Of a stretch of 64,000 nt of DNA, positions 32,405 through 45,761 are shown one piece after another. A model generated the notes under the pieces. It made no database searches. It saw nothing but the letters and a program-made list of their open reading frames with translations, and had not been told where the DNA came from. How positions within the stretch are numbered: the stretch's first letter is position 1; each line of letters begins with the position of its first letter. The position numbers and the translations under genes were made by a program. This stretch comes from Dugong dugon (Eukaryota; Chordata; Mammalia; Sirenia; Dugongidae). The stretch spans positions 95,539,601-95,603,600 of the forward strand of contig CM057472.1 of NCBI GenBank assembly GCA_030035585.1. Reading direction: 5' to 3'.

Positions 32405-33373
32405 TTTCTTTTTTTTTTTAATTGTGCTTTACATGAAATATTACAGTTCAAGTTAGTGTCTCATACAAAAATGTATACATACATTGTTATGTGACCCTAG
32501 TTGCTCTCCCTATAATGTGACAGCACACTCCTCCTTTCCACCCCAGATTTCCCATGTCCGTTCAACCAGCTCCTGTCCCTTTTTGCTTTTTCCATCTCTC
32601 TTCTGGACAGGAGCTGCCCACTTAGTCTCATGTCTCTACTTGAGCTAAGAAGCATTCTCTTCACAAGTATCATTTTATGTCCCATAGTCCAGTCTAAGCT
32701 ATGTCAAAAGAGTTGACTTTGGGAATGGTTTCAGTTCTTGGCTAACAGAGAGTCCGGGGACCATGTCTTTCAGGGTCCCTCCAGTCTCAGTCAGACCATT
32801 AAGTCTGGTCTTTTTACTAGAATTTGAGTTCTGCACCCCACTTTTCTCCTACTCCTTCAGGGACACTGTTGTATTCCCTGTCAGGACAGTCATTGGTGGT
32901 AGCCGGGCATCATCAGGTTCTTCTGGTCTCAGGCTGATGGAGTCTCTGGTTTATGTGGTCCTTTCTGTCTCTTGGGCTAATGTTTTCTTTATGTCTTTGG
33001 TGTTCTTCATTTTCCTTTGCTCCAGGTGGATTGGGACCAACTGAAGCATCTTAGATGGCCTCTCAAAATGGGATGCAGAACATTTTCTTAATAAACTTTG
33101 TTATGACAATTGATCTACATGTCCCCTGAAGCCATGGTCCCCAGACTCCTACCCCCGCTACTCTGTGCCTCCAAGTGTTCGGTTGTATTCACGAAACTTC
33201 TTAGCTTTTTGTTTAGTCCAGTGGTGTTGACTTCCCCTGTATTGGGTGTTGTCCTTCTCTTTACCTAATTTTCTTATCTATTATCTAGTTAGTGAATACT
33301 CCTCTCTCTCTCTCCCCACCCTCATAACCACCAAGGAAGGTTTTCTTCTGTGTTTAAACCTTTTCTTGAGTTC
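32405..33373 (-). other. L1-c 3' UTR
   Basis: Non-coding 3' region of the older L1, ending in A-rich sequence (T-rich at 32,405-32,420). Only one copy of the terminal CTTTACATGAAATATTACAG-like segment is present, whereas L1-a and L1-b carry two. The duplication therefore arose after L1-c's lineage branch or was not inherited by it. Confidence 0.75.
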
Positions 33374-33948
33374 TTATAATAGTGATCTCATACAATATTT
33401 GTCTGACTAATTTCACTCAGCATAATGTCTTCCACACTTATCCATGTTATGAGATGTTTTGCAGATTCATCATTGTTCTTTATCATTGCATAGTATTCCA
33501 TTGTGTGAATATACCATAATTTACTTATTTATTTATCTGTTGATGGACACCTAGGTTGTTCCCATTTTTTGCTACTGTGAACAGTGCTAAAATGAACATG
33601 CGTGTGCATATATTTATTTGTGTGATGGCTCTTATTTCTCTAGGTTATATTCCAAGGAGTGGGATTGCTGGATCGTATGGTACTTCTATTTCTAGATTTT
33701 GAAGGAAGTGCCAAATTGATTTCCAAAGTAGTTACACCATTTTACATTCCCACCAGCAGTGTATAAGTGTTCCAGTTTCTCCACAACCTCTCCAGCATTT
33801 ATAATTTTGTGTTTTTGGATTCATGCTAGCCTTGTTGGGGTGAGATGTAGTTTTGACTTGCACTTCTCTAATAGCTAATGATCACGAGAATTTCCTCATG
33901 TGTGTTAGCTGCGTGAACGTCTTCTTTGGTGAAGTACTTGTTCATATA

Positions 33949-33964
33949 CTTTGCCCATTTTTTT
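33949..33964. repeat. L1-b target-site duplication, left
   Basis: CTTTGCCCATTTTTTT is repeated at 42,332-42,347. Both copies are in L1-c ORF2, and L1-c sequence continues in register across the insertion. Confidence 0.9.
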
Positions 33965-35126
33965 ATTTTTATTTTTTTATTGTACTTCAGGTGAAGGCTT
34001 ACAGAACAAATAGTTTCTCATGAAACTGTAGTACAAATATGGTTTTATGACATTGGTTAACAACCCCACAACATGTCAACCCTCTAACTTCTCAATTTTT
34101 TTTTGGTAAAAATACACATAGCCAAAGATACACCATTTCAAACATTTCTACATGCACAGTTCAGTGACATTGACTACGCTCTTCCAATTCTGCTATTATT
34201 CTCACTTAAGATGAAGGCTTACAGAACAAAATAGTTTCTCATTTAATGGTTACTACAAATGTTGCCCTATGACAATGGTTAACAATCTCACAACACATCA
34301 ACAATATCCTTACTCAACCTGGGGTTCCCTATCACAAGATTCCTTATCCCCTATTGCCTTCTGGCCCTTGTCACAGGACTACTGTACCTCATTAGTCTCA
34401 TTTGGTTTTACGGGGCTGTCCACTCCCAGGCTGAACGGTGAACCTCGGAGAAAACTTCACCACTGAGCTAAAAGGGTGTCTGGGGGCCATACTCTCGGGG
34501 TTTCTCCAGTCTCCTTTAGGCCAGTAATCTGGTATTTTTTGGTGAGTTAGAATTATGTTCTACATCCTTCTCCAGCTCTGTCCAGAACCCTCTGTTGTGA
34601 TCCTGGTCAGAGCAGTCAGTGGTGCTAGCCGGGCACCATCTAGCTGTACTGGACTCAGTCTGGTGGAGGCCTTGGTAGCTGTGGACAATTAGTCCTTCAG
34701 ACTAATCTTTTCCTTGTATCCTGTTCTCTTCATTCTCCCTTGCTTCCGAAGGGATGAGACCAGTGGAGTATCTTAGATGGCTGCTCACAGGCTCCTAAGA
34801 CCCCAGACACTACTCACCAAGGTAGAATATACAGCATTGTCTTTATAAGCTGTGTCAAGACAATTGAGCCAGATGTTCCCAGAGACCATGGTCCCCAAAG
34901 CCTTCCGCCCAGCAATTCAGTCCCTCAGGGAGTTTGGATGTGTCTATGGGGCTTCCATGACTTTTCCTTGTACAAGTTGTGCTAGCTTTCCCGGTATTGA
35001 GTACTGTCTCACCCTTCACCCAAGATACCACTTATCTATTGCCTATTTAGTATTTCCCCCCCACACCTCCCATCCCTGGTAACCAACAAAGATTGTTACA
35101 TTTTGTGTGAACTTTTTCATGAGTTT
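33965..35126 (-). other. L1-b 3' UTR with duplicated tail
   Basis: Collinear with the L1-a 3' UTR. The terminal segment with GTGAAGGCTTACAGAACAAA occurs at about 33,985-34,070 and again (GATGAAGGCTTACAGAACAA) at about 34,205-34,300, with a short T tract and a GCCAAAGATACACCATTTC spacer between. Confidence 0.85.
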
Positions 35127-38100
35127 TTACAATAGAGGTCTCATACAATATTTGTCCTTTTGTGATTGACTTATTTCACTCAGCATAATGTCCTCCAGTT
35201 TCATCCATGTTATGAGATGTTTCACAGATTCATTGTTGTTCTTTCTCGTTGCATAGTACTCTGTTGTGTGCATCTACCATAGTTTGTTTATCCATTCATC
35301 TGTTGTTGGGCAACTAGGTTGTTTCCATCGTTTTGCTCTTGTGAACTATGCTGCCATGAAAACAGGTGTATATATGTCTATTCGAGTGATGACTCTTATT
35401 TCTCTAGGATATAGTTCTAGGAGTGGGATTGCTGGATCGAATGGTATGTCTATTTCTAGCTTTCTGAGGAAGCACCATATCATCTTCTAAAATGGTTGTA
35501 TCATATTGCATTCCCACCAGCAGTGCATAAGAGGTCTGATCTCTCCACAGCCCCTCCAACATTTGTTATTTCTAGTGTTTTTGATTCGTGCCAGTAATGC
35601 CGGGGTGAGATGGTATCTCATTGTGGTTTTAATTTGCATTTCACTAATGGCTAGCGATCGCGAGCATTTACTCATGTGTCTGTTGGCCATTCGAATGTCT
35701 TCTTTGGTGAAGTGTCTGTTCATTTCCTGTTTCCATTTATTAATAGGATTATTTGTCTTTTTGTTGTAGAGGTGTTGGATTTTCTTGTAGATTATGGAGA
35801 TTAGACCTTTGTCTGACTTGTAGTGTCCAAAATTTTTTTCCCAGTCTGTAGGTTCTCTTTTAACTCTTTTGGTGAAGTCTTTTGAAGAGCGTAGGTGTTT
35901 GATTTTTAGAAGATCCCTGTTATCTAGCTTATCTGTTGGGGATTGTGCATTGATGGTTATGGTTTGTATCCTGTTAATGCCGTGCATTTAGGCCTGAAGT
36001 GTTGGTCCTATTTTTTCTTCTATGAACTTTATGGTTTTAGGCTTTATATTCAGGGCTTTGATCCATTTGGAAGTAGTTTTTGTATACAGCGTGAGTTATG
36101 GGTCCTGTTTCATTTTTTTGCAGATGGATATCCAGTCTTGCCAGCACCATTTGTTAAAAACACTGTCTTTTCCCCATTTGATGGAATTTGGGCCCTTGTC
36201 GAAGATCAGGTGACCGTGGGTGGATGGATTGACATCTGGGTTCTCAATTCTGTTCCATTGGTCAATGTATCTGTTGTTGTACCAGTACCAGGCTGTTTTG
36301 ATTACTGTAGCTGTATAGTAGGTTATGAAATCCGGTAGTGTGAGTCCTCCAACTTTATTCTGCTTCTTCAGTAGTGCTTTACTTATTTGGGGCTTCTTCC
36401 CTTTCCATATAAAGTTAATGATTATTTTACCATCTCTTTGAAGAATGTTGTCGGTCTTTGGATCGTGATTGCATTGTATTTGTAAATTGCTTTGTGTAGA
36501 ATTGTCATTTTCACAATGTTGAGTCTGCCTATCCATGAGCATGGTATGTTTTTCCATTTATGTACATCCCTTTTACTTTCATGCAGTAGTGTTTGGAGTT
36601 TTCTTTGTATAGGTCTTTTACATCCCTGCTCAGATTTATTATTAAGTATTTTATCTTTTTAGGGGCTATTTAAAATGGTATTGTTTACGTGATTTCCTTT
36701 TCATCGTTCTCCTTATTGGTGTATAGGAATCCAACTGAGTTTTGAATGTTTATCTTGTATCCTGCTACCCTGCTGAATTTTTCTTTTAGTTCCAGTAGAT
36801 TTCTCGTGGAGTCTTTAGGGTTTTCTACATATAATATCACATCGTCTGCAAACAGGGACAGTTTAACTTCTTCGTTACCAGTTCAGATGCCCTTTATTTC
36901 TTTTTCTTGCCTTATTGCTCTAGCTAGAACTTTCAGCACAATGTTAAATAGGAGTGGTGATAAAGACCATCATTGTCTTGTTCCTGTTTTCAAGGGGAAT
37001 GTTTTTAGCCTCTCTCCATTAAGAATGATGTTGGTCGTTGGTTTTGCATAGATGCCCTTTAGTATGTTGAGAAATTTCCCTTCTATACCTATTTTATTGA
37101 GATTTTTTATCAGGAATGGGTGTTGGACTTTGTCAAATACCTTTTCTGCGTCAATTGAGATGATCATGTGATTCTTTTCTTTCCTTTTATTTATGTGGTG
37201 GATTACTTTGATTGAGTTTCTAATGTTGAACCATCCTTGCATATCTGGTATGAATCCTACTTGTTCGTGGTGTATTATTTTTTTGATATGATGTTGAATT
37301 CTATTGGCTAGAATTTTGTTCAGAATTTTTGCATCTATATTCATGAGAGATATTGATATGTAATTTTCTTTTTTTGGGACGTCTTTGCCTGGTTTTGGTA
37401 TCAGCATTATGCTGGCTTCATGGAATGACTTTGGAAGTGTTGCTTCCTCTTATATGCTCTCAAATAGCTTGAGTAGAACTGGTACAAGCTCTTCTGTAAA
37501 TTTTTTGTAGAATTCTCCAGTGAAGCCATCTGGGCCAGGGCTTTTATTGCTTGGGAGGTTTTTTATTATGTTTTCAATCTCTTCTCTTGTTATGGGTCTG
37601 TTCAGATTTTCAACATCACTTTGTTGTACTTTGGGTAGGCCATGTGTTTCTAGAAATTTATCCATTTCCTCTAGGTTTTCAAATTTGTTGGAGTATAGTT
37701 TTTCATAATATTTTGTTATAATCCTTTTTATTTCTGTTGGGTCTGTTGTAATTTCCCCCATTTCATTTCTTATTTGGGTTATTTGTGTCCTCTCCTGTTT
37801 TTCTTTTGTCAGTCTGGCCAGTGGTTTGTCGATTTTGTTGATTCTTTCAAAGAACCAACTTTTGGTTTTGTTGATTCTTTCTATTGTTTTTCTGTTGTCT
37901 ATTTCATTTATTTCTGCTCTGATCTTTACTATTTCCTTTCTTCTGGTAGTTGTGGGCTTTTTTTGCTGTTCTCTTTCTATTTGTTTGAGTTCTGTAGTGA
38001 ATTTTTTTATTTTGTCCCTTTCTTCTTTTTTGATATGTGCATCTATTGCTATAAGTTGTCCTCTGAGGACTGCCTTTGCTGTGTCCCAAAGGTTTTGGTA

Positions 38101-38943
38101 TGATGTGTTTTCATTCTCATTTGATTCTAGGAATTTTTTGTTTCCATCTCTAATTTCTTCTATTACCCACTCATGTGTAAGCAGGGTATTATTCAGTTTC
38201 CATGATTTTTTTCCCTTGCTTTTTCTAGTGTTAATTTCTACCTTGATGGCATTGTGGTCAGAGAAGATACTTTGAATTATCTGAACGTTTTGGATCTTGT
38301 TGAGGATTGCTCTGTGGCCTAAGATGTGGTCTATTCTGGATAACGTTCTGTGTGCATTGGAAAAGAATGTATACTTTGCAGTGGTTGGATGGAGTGTTCT
38401 ATATATGTCTATGAGGTCAAGTAAGATGATTGTGCCCATTAGGTCTTCTGTATCTTTGCTGAGTTTCTTCTTAGTTGTTCTGTCCTTTACTGACAGTGGT
38501 GTGTTGAAGTATCCTACTATTATTGTGGAACTGTCAGTTTCTCTTTTCAGTGTTGTTAGAGTTTGTTTTTTGCACTTTGAAGCCCTGTCATTGCGTGCTT
38601 AGATGTTTATGATGGTTATGTCTTCATGATGGATCATCCCCTTTATCATTATATAGTGTCCTTCTTTGTCTTTTATGGTAGATTTCATCTCAAGTTCTAT
38701 TTTATCTGAGATTAGAATTGCCAGTCCTGCTCTTTTTTGGTAGTTGTTAGCTTGATATATTTTTTTCCAACCTTTGACTTTTAATAAATTCACATCTTTT
38801 CTTCTAAGGTGTGTCTCTTGTAGACAGCATATTGATGGATCCTGTTTTCTTATCCATTCTGTCACTCTCCGTCTCTTTATGTGTGCATTGAGTCCATTTA
38901 CAGTCAGTATAATTCTTGATAGACGTGAATTTGTTGCTGTTGT
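35127..38943 (-). pseudogene. L1-b ORF2 (endonuclease/RT), broken
   Basis: The start codon is changed: the position matching the L1-a ATG reads ACA. The largest surviving open piece is 329 codons (38,439-37,450). It includes [16 protein letters not shown], with the endonuclease Asp-His pair intact, and the region leading into the RT domain ([14 protein letters not shown]). FADD is still readable near 36,850. Other pieces lie at 36,970-37,407, 36,096-36,557 and 35,487-35,987. The stop is at 35,127. Several frameshifts and stops make it inactive. Confidence 0.92.
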
Positions 38944-38944
38944 T

Positions 38945-39202
38945 TTGTAGTGCTTTTTTCTGTGGTGCTGAAGTTTTCTTTGTTCTTCTTACTCTCTAAT
39001 GCTGAGTTACTTTTGTTTGTGGATTTTTTTTTTTTCATTTCTTTTGGTTTTGTTGGATTTGTTTTTGCTGAGACTTTGTTTTTCCTCTTTTTTTAATTAA
39101 TGTGTTTGTTAACTTTCTTTGTGGTTACAATGATTTTACCCTTATCTTTCTAAGTTTGAAGCAGTCTACCATTACTTGGTATCGCCTTGCCTTCCTCTCC
39201 AT
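38945..39202 (-). pseudogene. L1-b inter-ORF frame, frameshifted
   Basis: Homologue of the L1-a inter-ORF frame. It reads MERKARRYQVMVDCFKLRKI RVKS and then meets a stop caused by a one-base deletion relative to L1-a (GTAAAATCATTG against GTAAAATTCATGG). The A-rich remainder continues up to the former ORF2 start. Confidence 0.65.
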
Positions 39203-39366
39203 TAGACGTTTCTATACCTATGCTGTTTATTCCCTCTTTTATTTTTTTGATATTGCTGTGATTTACTGATTAACTTCTCTGATTTCCTGTTGTATTTCTT
39301 TTGGTTTTGGATAGTCCTCAAGAGTTCATTTCCTCGACTGGTATCTGACTGGTATGATCCTGCATC

Positions 39367-40416
39367 CTAGATTCTGACTGGGAGCTGAAGCTGTTTGTCC
39401 TCAGATCAAAGTACTCCCTTTAATAATTCTTATAAGTTTGGTTTGACTTTTACATATTCCCTTAATTTCTGTTTATCTGGAAATGACTTAATTTTACCAT
39501 CAAATTTGAATGAGAGTTTTGCCAGGTATATTGTTCTTGGCTGACAATTTTTTTCTTTCAAGATTTTATATATGTCATCCCATTGCTTTCTTTTCTGCAT
39601 GGTTTCTGCTGAATAATCTGAGCTTAGTCTTATTGTTTCTCCTGTGTATGTGATTTCTTGTTTTTCACAATCTCCTCTCTGGATTCCTTGTTTGTCTTTG
39701 GTTTTGGTGAGTGTGATTATGATATGCCTTGGTGATTTTCTTTCTGGTTCTCTCCTATATAGACTTCGTTGAGCTTCTTGTATGGCCAGCTCTTCATCTT
39801 TCATGATATTGGGGAAGTTTTCTGTCAGCAGTTCTTCAATGATCCTCTCTGTGTTTTCTGTTTTCTCCCCCTGTTCTGGAATTCCAATCACTCATAAATT
39901 TTTGCTTTTGCTTGTATCCCACATAACTCTCAGGGTATATTCATTTTTCTTTGTTCTTTTTTCTGAGTTTTCCTGGAACAGAGTTGTATCCAAGTGTTTG
40001 TCTTCAATTCCACTGATTCTGTCTTCCACCATTTAAAATCTGCTTCTCAGCCCTTCTATAACTCCATCCATTTCTGAAATCTTGTTGTTTATCTTTTAGA
40101 TTTCTAATTGTTGTCTTTGTATAATTTCTAGTTGTGAATTTATTTTGGTATTTTGTTCTTGCATTAGTTTCCTGAATTCTTCCAATTTTTTGTCTGTATT
40201 TTCCATGAATTTGTCTATTTTTTCCTCATGTTTTTCAGCTTTTTGCCTCAGCTCTTGGAGAATTCTGAGTATTAGAGATTTGAATCCTCTATCAGGTAGT
40301 TCTAGTGCATTTTCTTCCACTGGAGAGTCATCTGGTGTTTTGTTTTGGTTGCCTACTGGAACCATCCTGTCCTGTTTTTGTAAATGTTTTGATATTGTCT
40401 GCTATCTTTGGGGCAT
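39367..40416 (-). pseudogene. L1-b ORF1, broken
   Basis: The start region at 40,416 reads ATGCCCCAAAGATAG: one C is missing compared with L1-a, giving an immediate stop. Downstream the coiled-coil piece (MVPVGNQNKTPDDSPVEENA to IIQRQQLEI; 40,365-40,096) and the RRM/C-terminal piece (MIGIPEQGEKTENTERIIEE to YVKVKPNL; 39,891-39,430) are open. The stop equivalent is at 39,367-39,369. It is the better preserved of the ORF1 copies at its C-terminal end (PDKQKLREYVKVKPN). Confidence 0.88.
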
Positions 40417-42331
40417 TCAGTAGTTATTTTTCTGGTTTATTGACTGTAGATTAGTTTGTTTCATCCTTTTTTTTTTTTTTTTTTGTAATTTGACTATGTC
40501 TGAGTAGGCGGACTGTGTGTTCTTTGTCATTTGCTCATCTGTGGGCACAATACTTTTCACCTCCTTCTCCAATTGGTAGGGTCAGTCGCTCAGATATGGT
40601 ACGGCAGGGCAGGTTTAGCTGAGGTGGAGTTACTGGGACGGGTTTTTTGTGGCACTTACTACAGCCACCAGAGTGGGTTGGTAATCAGGGCAGGGCAGGT
40701 TCCATTAGGTCGTGCCTGTGCTGCTTGGTGGTGTGATGTCAAGCGCACGGTGCAGGTAGGCAGGATGCAGCGGGGAGATTGTTATGTGTGGAGCTAAGAT
40801 GGATATGGGAGAGAGGAGAGAGGAACAGGAGCCAAAAACATACAAACAAACAAAAAAGAATACTGGGGAGATTGCCGTTGGAGTGGAGACATGAGAGACT
40901 ATGAAATGGAGAAAAACATAAAGGCTGAGAGGAAGAAAAGGAAAGAAAAGAATGAATAAATAAAAATCAGAAAGGTTAAAGGACCGCAAAGTTCCCAGGG
41001 ATCCCACCAGTGCAGCTATGCGGTCTGGGGAAGTCACTCTCACGTGTTGCAGTACAGCCTGGCTCGAAGGCTTACATGTATACAATGCCAGGTATTCAGG
41101 GAACAGAAAGAGAAAGAAGATATAGACAGACGAGAAACTGAGCAATGAAGAAATACAAAAACAGTAAAAGAGGGAAAAGAAAACAAATTAAAAAAAAAAA
41201 ACAAAGGAACAAGAAAGGCTCCCAAAAAAACACAACAGAAGAAACCAACGAAAAAAGAAATGTCCTCAGGGATCCTTCTGCGCGTCTGTGCAAGCCAAGG
41301 GGGAAGTCTCCTTGCCAAGCAGCACCACCTGGCCAGAAAGGGCTCCCAACTCAAGAAAAGGAGAAGAAAACTAACAAACAATTCTAAACAAACAAACGAA
41401 CAAAAGCCCCAGGATTCAAGCAGCGCGGCAGCCCAGACCGGGAAGCAGCTCCACACTCGAATGGAGCTCCACAGCCCCTCAGGAAGACGCAAAGATGGCT
41501 TCACGGAGCCAGGCATTTGAATGAAAGGAGGGGGACATGGTGAGATGTAAGGAAGAAATCAAAAGACGCAGAAAAGAAAGCAGCACTAGCAGCCAACAAA
41601 TGGCACTCAGAGAGCCAGCTAGTGCGGGCTGGTGTTTCTCGGACAAGAGACTGTGTCTGCGGGAAGCAGAGGGGGCAGAGTGTTGGTGAAGAAGTTTAGG
41701 GAGTGGGAAAGCATATATCACAAATTACTGGAGCTCTGCAGCCCCTCAGGAAGAAGTAAAGATGGTGCACGGAGCCAGGTATTTGAGCGAAAGGAGGGGG
41801 AGGTGGTGAGAGGTAAGGAAGATATCAAAAGAAGCAGAAAAAAGCAACACCAGCAGCCAACAAATGGCACTCAGAGAGCCGGCCCATTCGGGTGTGTGGA
41901 ATCCAAGCAGCCATAGTTTCCCAGTCAAGAGATTGTGGCCACGGTGAGCAGAGGAGGCCGAGTCAGGGTGAAGAAGGGTGGGGGTGGGAAAGCGTATATC
42001 ACAAATTACCAGTTGTTTTGTCTCCCGCTGGAGGCTCTGTGAGGCTGCTTTCTCATACCCCCTGTTTGCTGGTGTCCAATAGGAGTCCCAGATGGCGGAT
42101 CCGTGCTGCGTTAGCTGGTATGGGACCTCTGCATGAATCTCTCCTCGCTCTCTGTTTTCTGTCAGTTTTCTCACTCCATTTAGTGCTTGGCTGAGTTCTT
42201 TATCTCTTCATTTGATGTTTTAGAGTTTCAGGATTGTTGTATTCTCTGTTCGGCTTAGTTTTTCAGATCTTTGCTGTGGAGGGACGGTGTGGTGTTTCTT
42301 CTGCCTAGAGTGCCATTTTGCCAGAACTCCC
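40417..42331 (-). promoter_or_regulatory. L1-b 5' UTR
   Basis: About 1.9 kb upstream of ORF1, collinear with the L1-a 5' UTR. The YY1-type motif at the 5' end is altered (CCATTTTG on + at 42,313-42,320 instead of CCATCTTG). It contains two repeated units and A-rich linkers. Open frames of up to 158 codons occur on the sense strand but look like chance frames. Confidence 0.7.
41473..42010 (-). repeat. Two tandem 5' UTR units of L1-b
   Basis: Units anchored on AGCCCCTCAGG begin at 41,473 and 41,740 (267-base spacing). Each carries CAAAGATGG/TAAAGATGG, GGAGCCAGG, AAGGAGGGGGA and CAGCCAACAAATGGCACTC. Unit 1 is preceded by CCCAGACCGGGAAGCAGCT and unit 2 by GGAAAGCATATATCACAAAT, the same order as the first two units of L1-a. 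Confidence 0.85.
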
Positions 42332-45300
42332 CTTTGCCCATTTTTTTGTTGGACTATTTGTCTTTTTGTTATTGAGGTTTTGCAGTATCTTGTAGATTTT
42401 AGAGATTAGACTCTGATTGGGTTTGTCAAAGCCAGAAATTTTACCCCAGTTTGTAGGTTGTCTTTTTACTCTTTTGGTGATGTCTTTTGATGAGCATAAG
42501 TGTTTGATTTTTAGGAGCTTCCAGTTATCTAGTTTCTCTTCTAGTGTTTGCGCATTGTTACTTATGGTTTGTATCTTGTTTATGCCATGTATTAGGGCTC
42601 CTAGTGTTGTCCCTATTTTCTCTTCCATGATCTTTATTTTTTAGATTTTGTATTTAGGTCTTTTGTCAACTTTGAGTTAGTTTTTGTGCATGGTATGAGG
42701 TATGGGTCTTATTTCAGTTTTATACAGATGGATATCCAGTTATGCCAGCACCATTTGTTAGAGAGACTGTCTTTTCCCCAGTTAACGGACTTGGGGCCTT
42801 TGTCAAATATCAGCTGCTCATAGGTGGATGAATTTACATATGTATTCTCCATTCTGTTCCATTGATCTACGTATCTGTTATACCAGTACCAGGCTGTTTA
42901 ACTACCGTGGCGGTATAATAGTTTCTAAAATCAGGTAGTGTGAGGCCTTCCACTTTGTTCTTCTTCACTAATGCTTTACTTATCCAGGGCCTCTTCCTTT
43001 TCCATATGAAGTTGGCGATTTGTTTCTCCATCTTATTAAAAAATGCCATTGGAATTTGTATCAGGATTGTATTGTATCTGTAGATTATTTGGAGTAGAAT
43101 ACACATTTTCACAATGTTAAGTTTTCCTATCCATGAGCAAGGTATGTTTTTCCACTTATGTAGGTCTCTTTTGATTTCTTGCAGTAGTGTCTTATAGTTT
43201 TCTTTATATAAGTCTTTTATTTCTCTAGTTAGATTTATTCCTAATTATTTTATCTTCTTGAGGGCTATTGTAAGGTATTAATTTGGTGATTTCCTCTTTG
43301 AAGTTCTCTTTTTTGGTATAGAGGAATCCAATTGATTTTTATATGTTTATCTTGTATCCTGACACTTTGCTGAAATCTTCTATTATTTCCAGTAGTTTTC
43401 TTGTGGATTCTTTGGGGTTTTCTGTGTATAAGATCATACCAGCTGCAAATAGATACTTTTACTTCTTACGAGTTTAGATGCCCTTTATTATTATGTTTTT
43501 TTCTAGCCGAATTATACTGGCTAGAACCTCCAGCACAATGTTGAATAAGAGTTGTGAAAAAGGGGATCCTTGTCTAGTTCCCATCCTCAAGGGGAATGCT
43601 TTCAGACTCTCTCCATTTGAAATGATGTTGGTTGTTGGCTTTGTATAAATGCCCTTTATTATGCTGAGGAATTTCCCTTATATTCTTATTTTGCCAAGAG
43701 TTTTTATCATGAATGGGTGTTGGACTTTGTCAAATCCTTTTCTGAATCAATTGATAAAATCATGTGGTTCTTGTCTTTTCTGTGATGGATTATATTGATT
43801 TTTTTTTCACTAATGTTGAACCATAACTGTATACCTGGTATGACTCCTATTTGGTTATGGTGAATTATTTTTTGATATGTTGTTGAATTCTATTGGCTAG
43901 AATTTTCTGGAGGATTTTTGCTTTTATATTCATGGGGGATATTGGTTTGTAACTTTCTATTTTTGTGGTGTCTTTACCTGGTTTTGGTATTAGGGTTATG
44001 CTGTTTCCATAGAATGATTTTGGGGATATTCCATCTTTTTCTATGCTCGGAAATACCTTTCTTTAGTAGTAGTGGTGTTTATGGTTCTCTGAAAGTTTCA
44101 TAGAGTTCTCCAGTGAGGGCTTTTTTTGTTGGGAGTTTTTAAATTACCTTTTCAATCTCTTCTTTTGTTATTGGCTTATTTAGTTGTTCTACCTCTGTTT
44201 GTGTTAATTTAGGTAGGTAGTGCGTGTTTAGAAATTTGTCCATTTCCTCGAGGTTTTCAAATTTGTTAGAGTACAGTTTTTCACAGTATTCTGTTATGAT
44301 TCTTTTAATTTCTGTTGGGTCTATTTTGATATTGCCCTTCTCATTTCTTATACAGGTTATTTGCTTCCTCTCCTGCTTTTTGTTTGTCAGTTTGGCCAGT
44401 GGTTTATTGATTTTGTTGATCTCTTCAGAGAACCAGCTTTTGGTCTTTTTAACTCTTTTAATTGTTTTTCTATTCTCTATTTCATTTAATTCTGCTCTAA
44501 ATTTTTATTATTTGCTTTCTTCTGGTGTCCAAGGGCTTCTTTTGCTGCTCTCTTTCTATTTGTTGGAGTTGTAGAGCTAATGTTTTGATTTTGGCCCTTT
44601 TTTCTTTTTGGATGTGTGCATTTATTGCTATAAATAACCTCTGAGCACTGCTTTTGCTGTGTCCTAAAGCTTCTGGTAGGATGTGTTTTAATTTTCATTT
44701 GCTTCTGTGAATTTCTTTATTCTATCCTTGATTTCTTCTATAACCCAGTAGTTTTTGGTCATGGTGTTGTTCAGTTTCCATGTATTTTATTTTTTCCCTT
44801 GCTTTTTCTGTTATTGGTTTCTACTTTTACGGCTTTATGGTCAGAAAAGATGCTTTGTAATATTTTAATGCTTTGGATTCTGTTATGGCTTGCTTTATGG
44901 TCTAATATGTGGTCTTTTCTGGAGAATGTTGCATGTGCATTGGAAAATAAAGTATACTAGGCTGCTATTGGGTGGAGTGTTCTGTATGTCTATGACTTCA
45001 ATTTGGTTGATTGTGGCATTTAAATCTTCTGTGTCTTTATTGAGCTTCTTTCTGGTGTGTTGAAGTCTCCTGCTATTATTGTGGAGCTGTCTATATCTCT
45101 TTCCAATGCCATTACAGTTTGTTTTATGTATTTTGGAGCATTGTTATTGGGTATGTAAATATTTATTACAGCTATGTCCTCCTGGTGTATTGACCCTTTA
45201 ATCATTATGTAGTGTCCTTCCTTATCCTTTGTAGTGGTTTTTACCTTAAGGTCCATTTTGTCAGAGATTAATATTGCCACTTCTCCTCTTTTTTGGTTGT

Positions 45301-45539
45301 TGTTTGCTTGGTATATTTTTTTCCATCACCTGAGTTTTAGTTTGTTTGTGTCTTTAAGTCTAATCTGTATCCGTTGTAGGCAGCATATAGCCAGATTTTG
45401 TTTTTTAATCCATTCTTCCACTCTGTGTCTCTTTGTTGGTGCATTTACTCCATTTACATTCAGTGTAATTATTGATAGTTATGAGTTTAGTGTTGTCATT
45501 TTTATGTCTTTTTTGTGTGTTGCTGACAGTTTCTTTGTT

Positions 45540-45761
45540 CTACTTAATTTTCTGTGCTGAGTCATTTTTCTTCATGTATTTTCTTTTAATCTTTTTCATT
45601 GTTGTCAATTTTTTATTTTCTGAGTCTTTATGTTTTTCTTGTTTTTTATTTTGATGTGTAGGATTATTAGTGTCCTTTGTGGTTGTCTTGGTATTTACCC
45701 CTATATTTCTAAGTTTAAAACAATCTTTTATTTCTTTATATTGCCTTGACTTTCTCTCCAT
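45540..45761 (-). CDS. Lysine-rich inter-ORF frame of L1-c
   Basis: A 73-codon frame upstream of ORF2 in the old L1, starting MERKSRQYKEIKDCFKLRNI and ending in a basic tail (KKIKRKYMKKNDSAQKIK). It is collinear with the 85-codon frame of L1-a and shares about half of the first 22 residues, including RK, QY/RY and CFKLR. Its TAG matches an AAG codon in L1-a, so the ancestral frame probably ran further toward the ORF2 start. This copy is probably a decayed relic. Confidence 0.5.
   Translation of the reverse strand: MERKSRQYKEIKDCFKLRNIGVNTKTTTKDTNNPTHQNKKQEKHKDSENKKLTTMKKIKRKYMKKNDSAQKIK

Larger units (their letters stand above)
33965..42331 (-). mobile_element. L1-b: full-length but inactive L1 nested in L1-c
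   Basis: About 8.4 kb on the minus strand, same subfamily as L1-a. In sense order: 5' UTR (42,331-40,417) with two repeated units, ORF1 remnant (40,416-39,367), frameshifted inter-ORF frame, ORF2 remnant (38,943-35,127) and 3' UTR (35,126-33,965) ending in a poly(A) seen as T-rich sequence at 33,965-33,980. Perfect 16-bp target duplications flank it. The ORF2 start codon is lost and both ORFs are broken. Its 318-base shortfall against L1-a is about one 5' UTR unit. Confidence 0.92.
33374..45499 (-). pseudogene. L1-c ORF2, broken and split
   Basis: Old ORF2 interrupted by L1-b at 33,965-42,347. The start is ATG at 45,497-45,499 (MTTLNS, then a stop, then LSIITLNVNGVNAP). The endonuclease part includes AGDFNTPE in the frame 45,280-45,020. 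The RT part includes a [20 protein letters not shown] segment (frame 43,112-42,867). The C-terminus and stop TAA are at about 33,374-33,376. It carries many stops, frameshifts and small deletions. Confidence 0.85.
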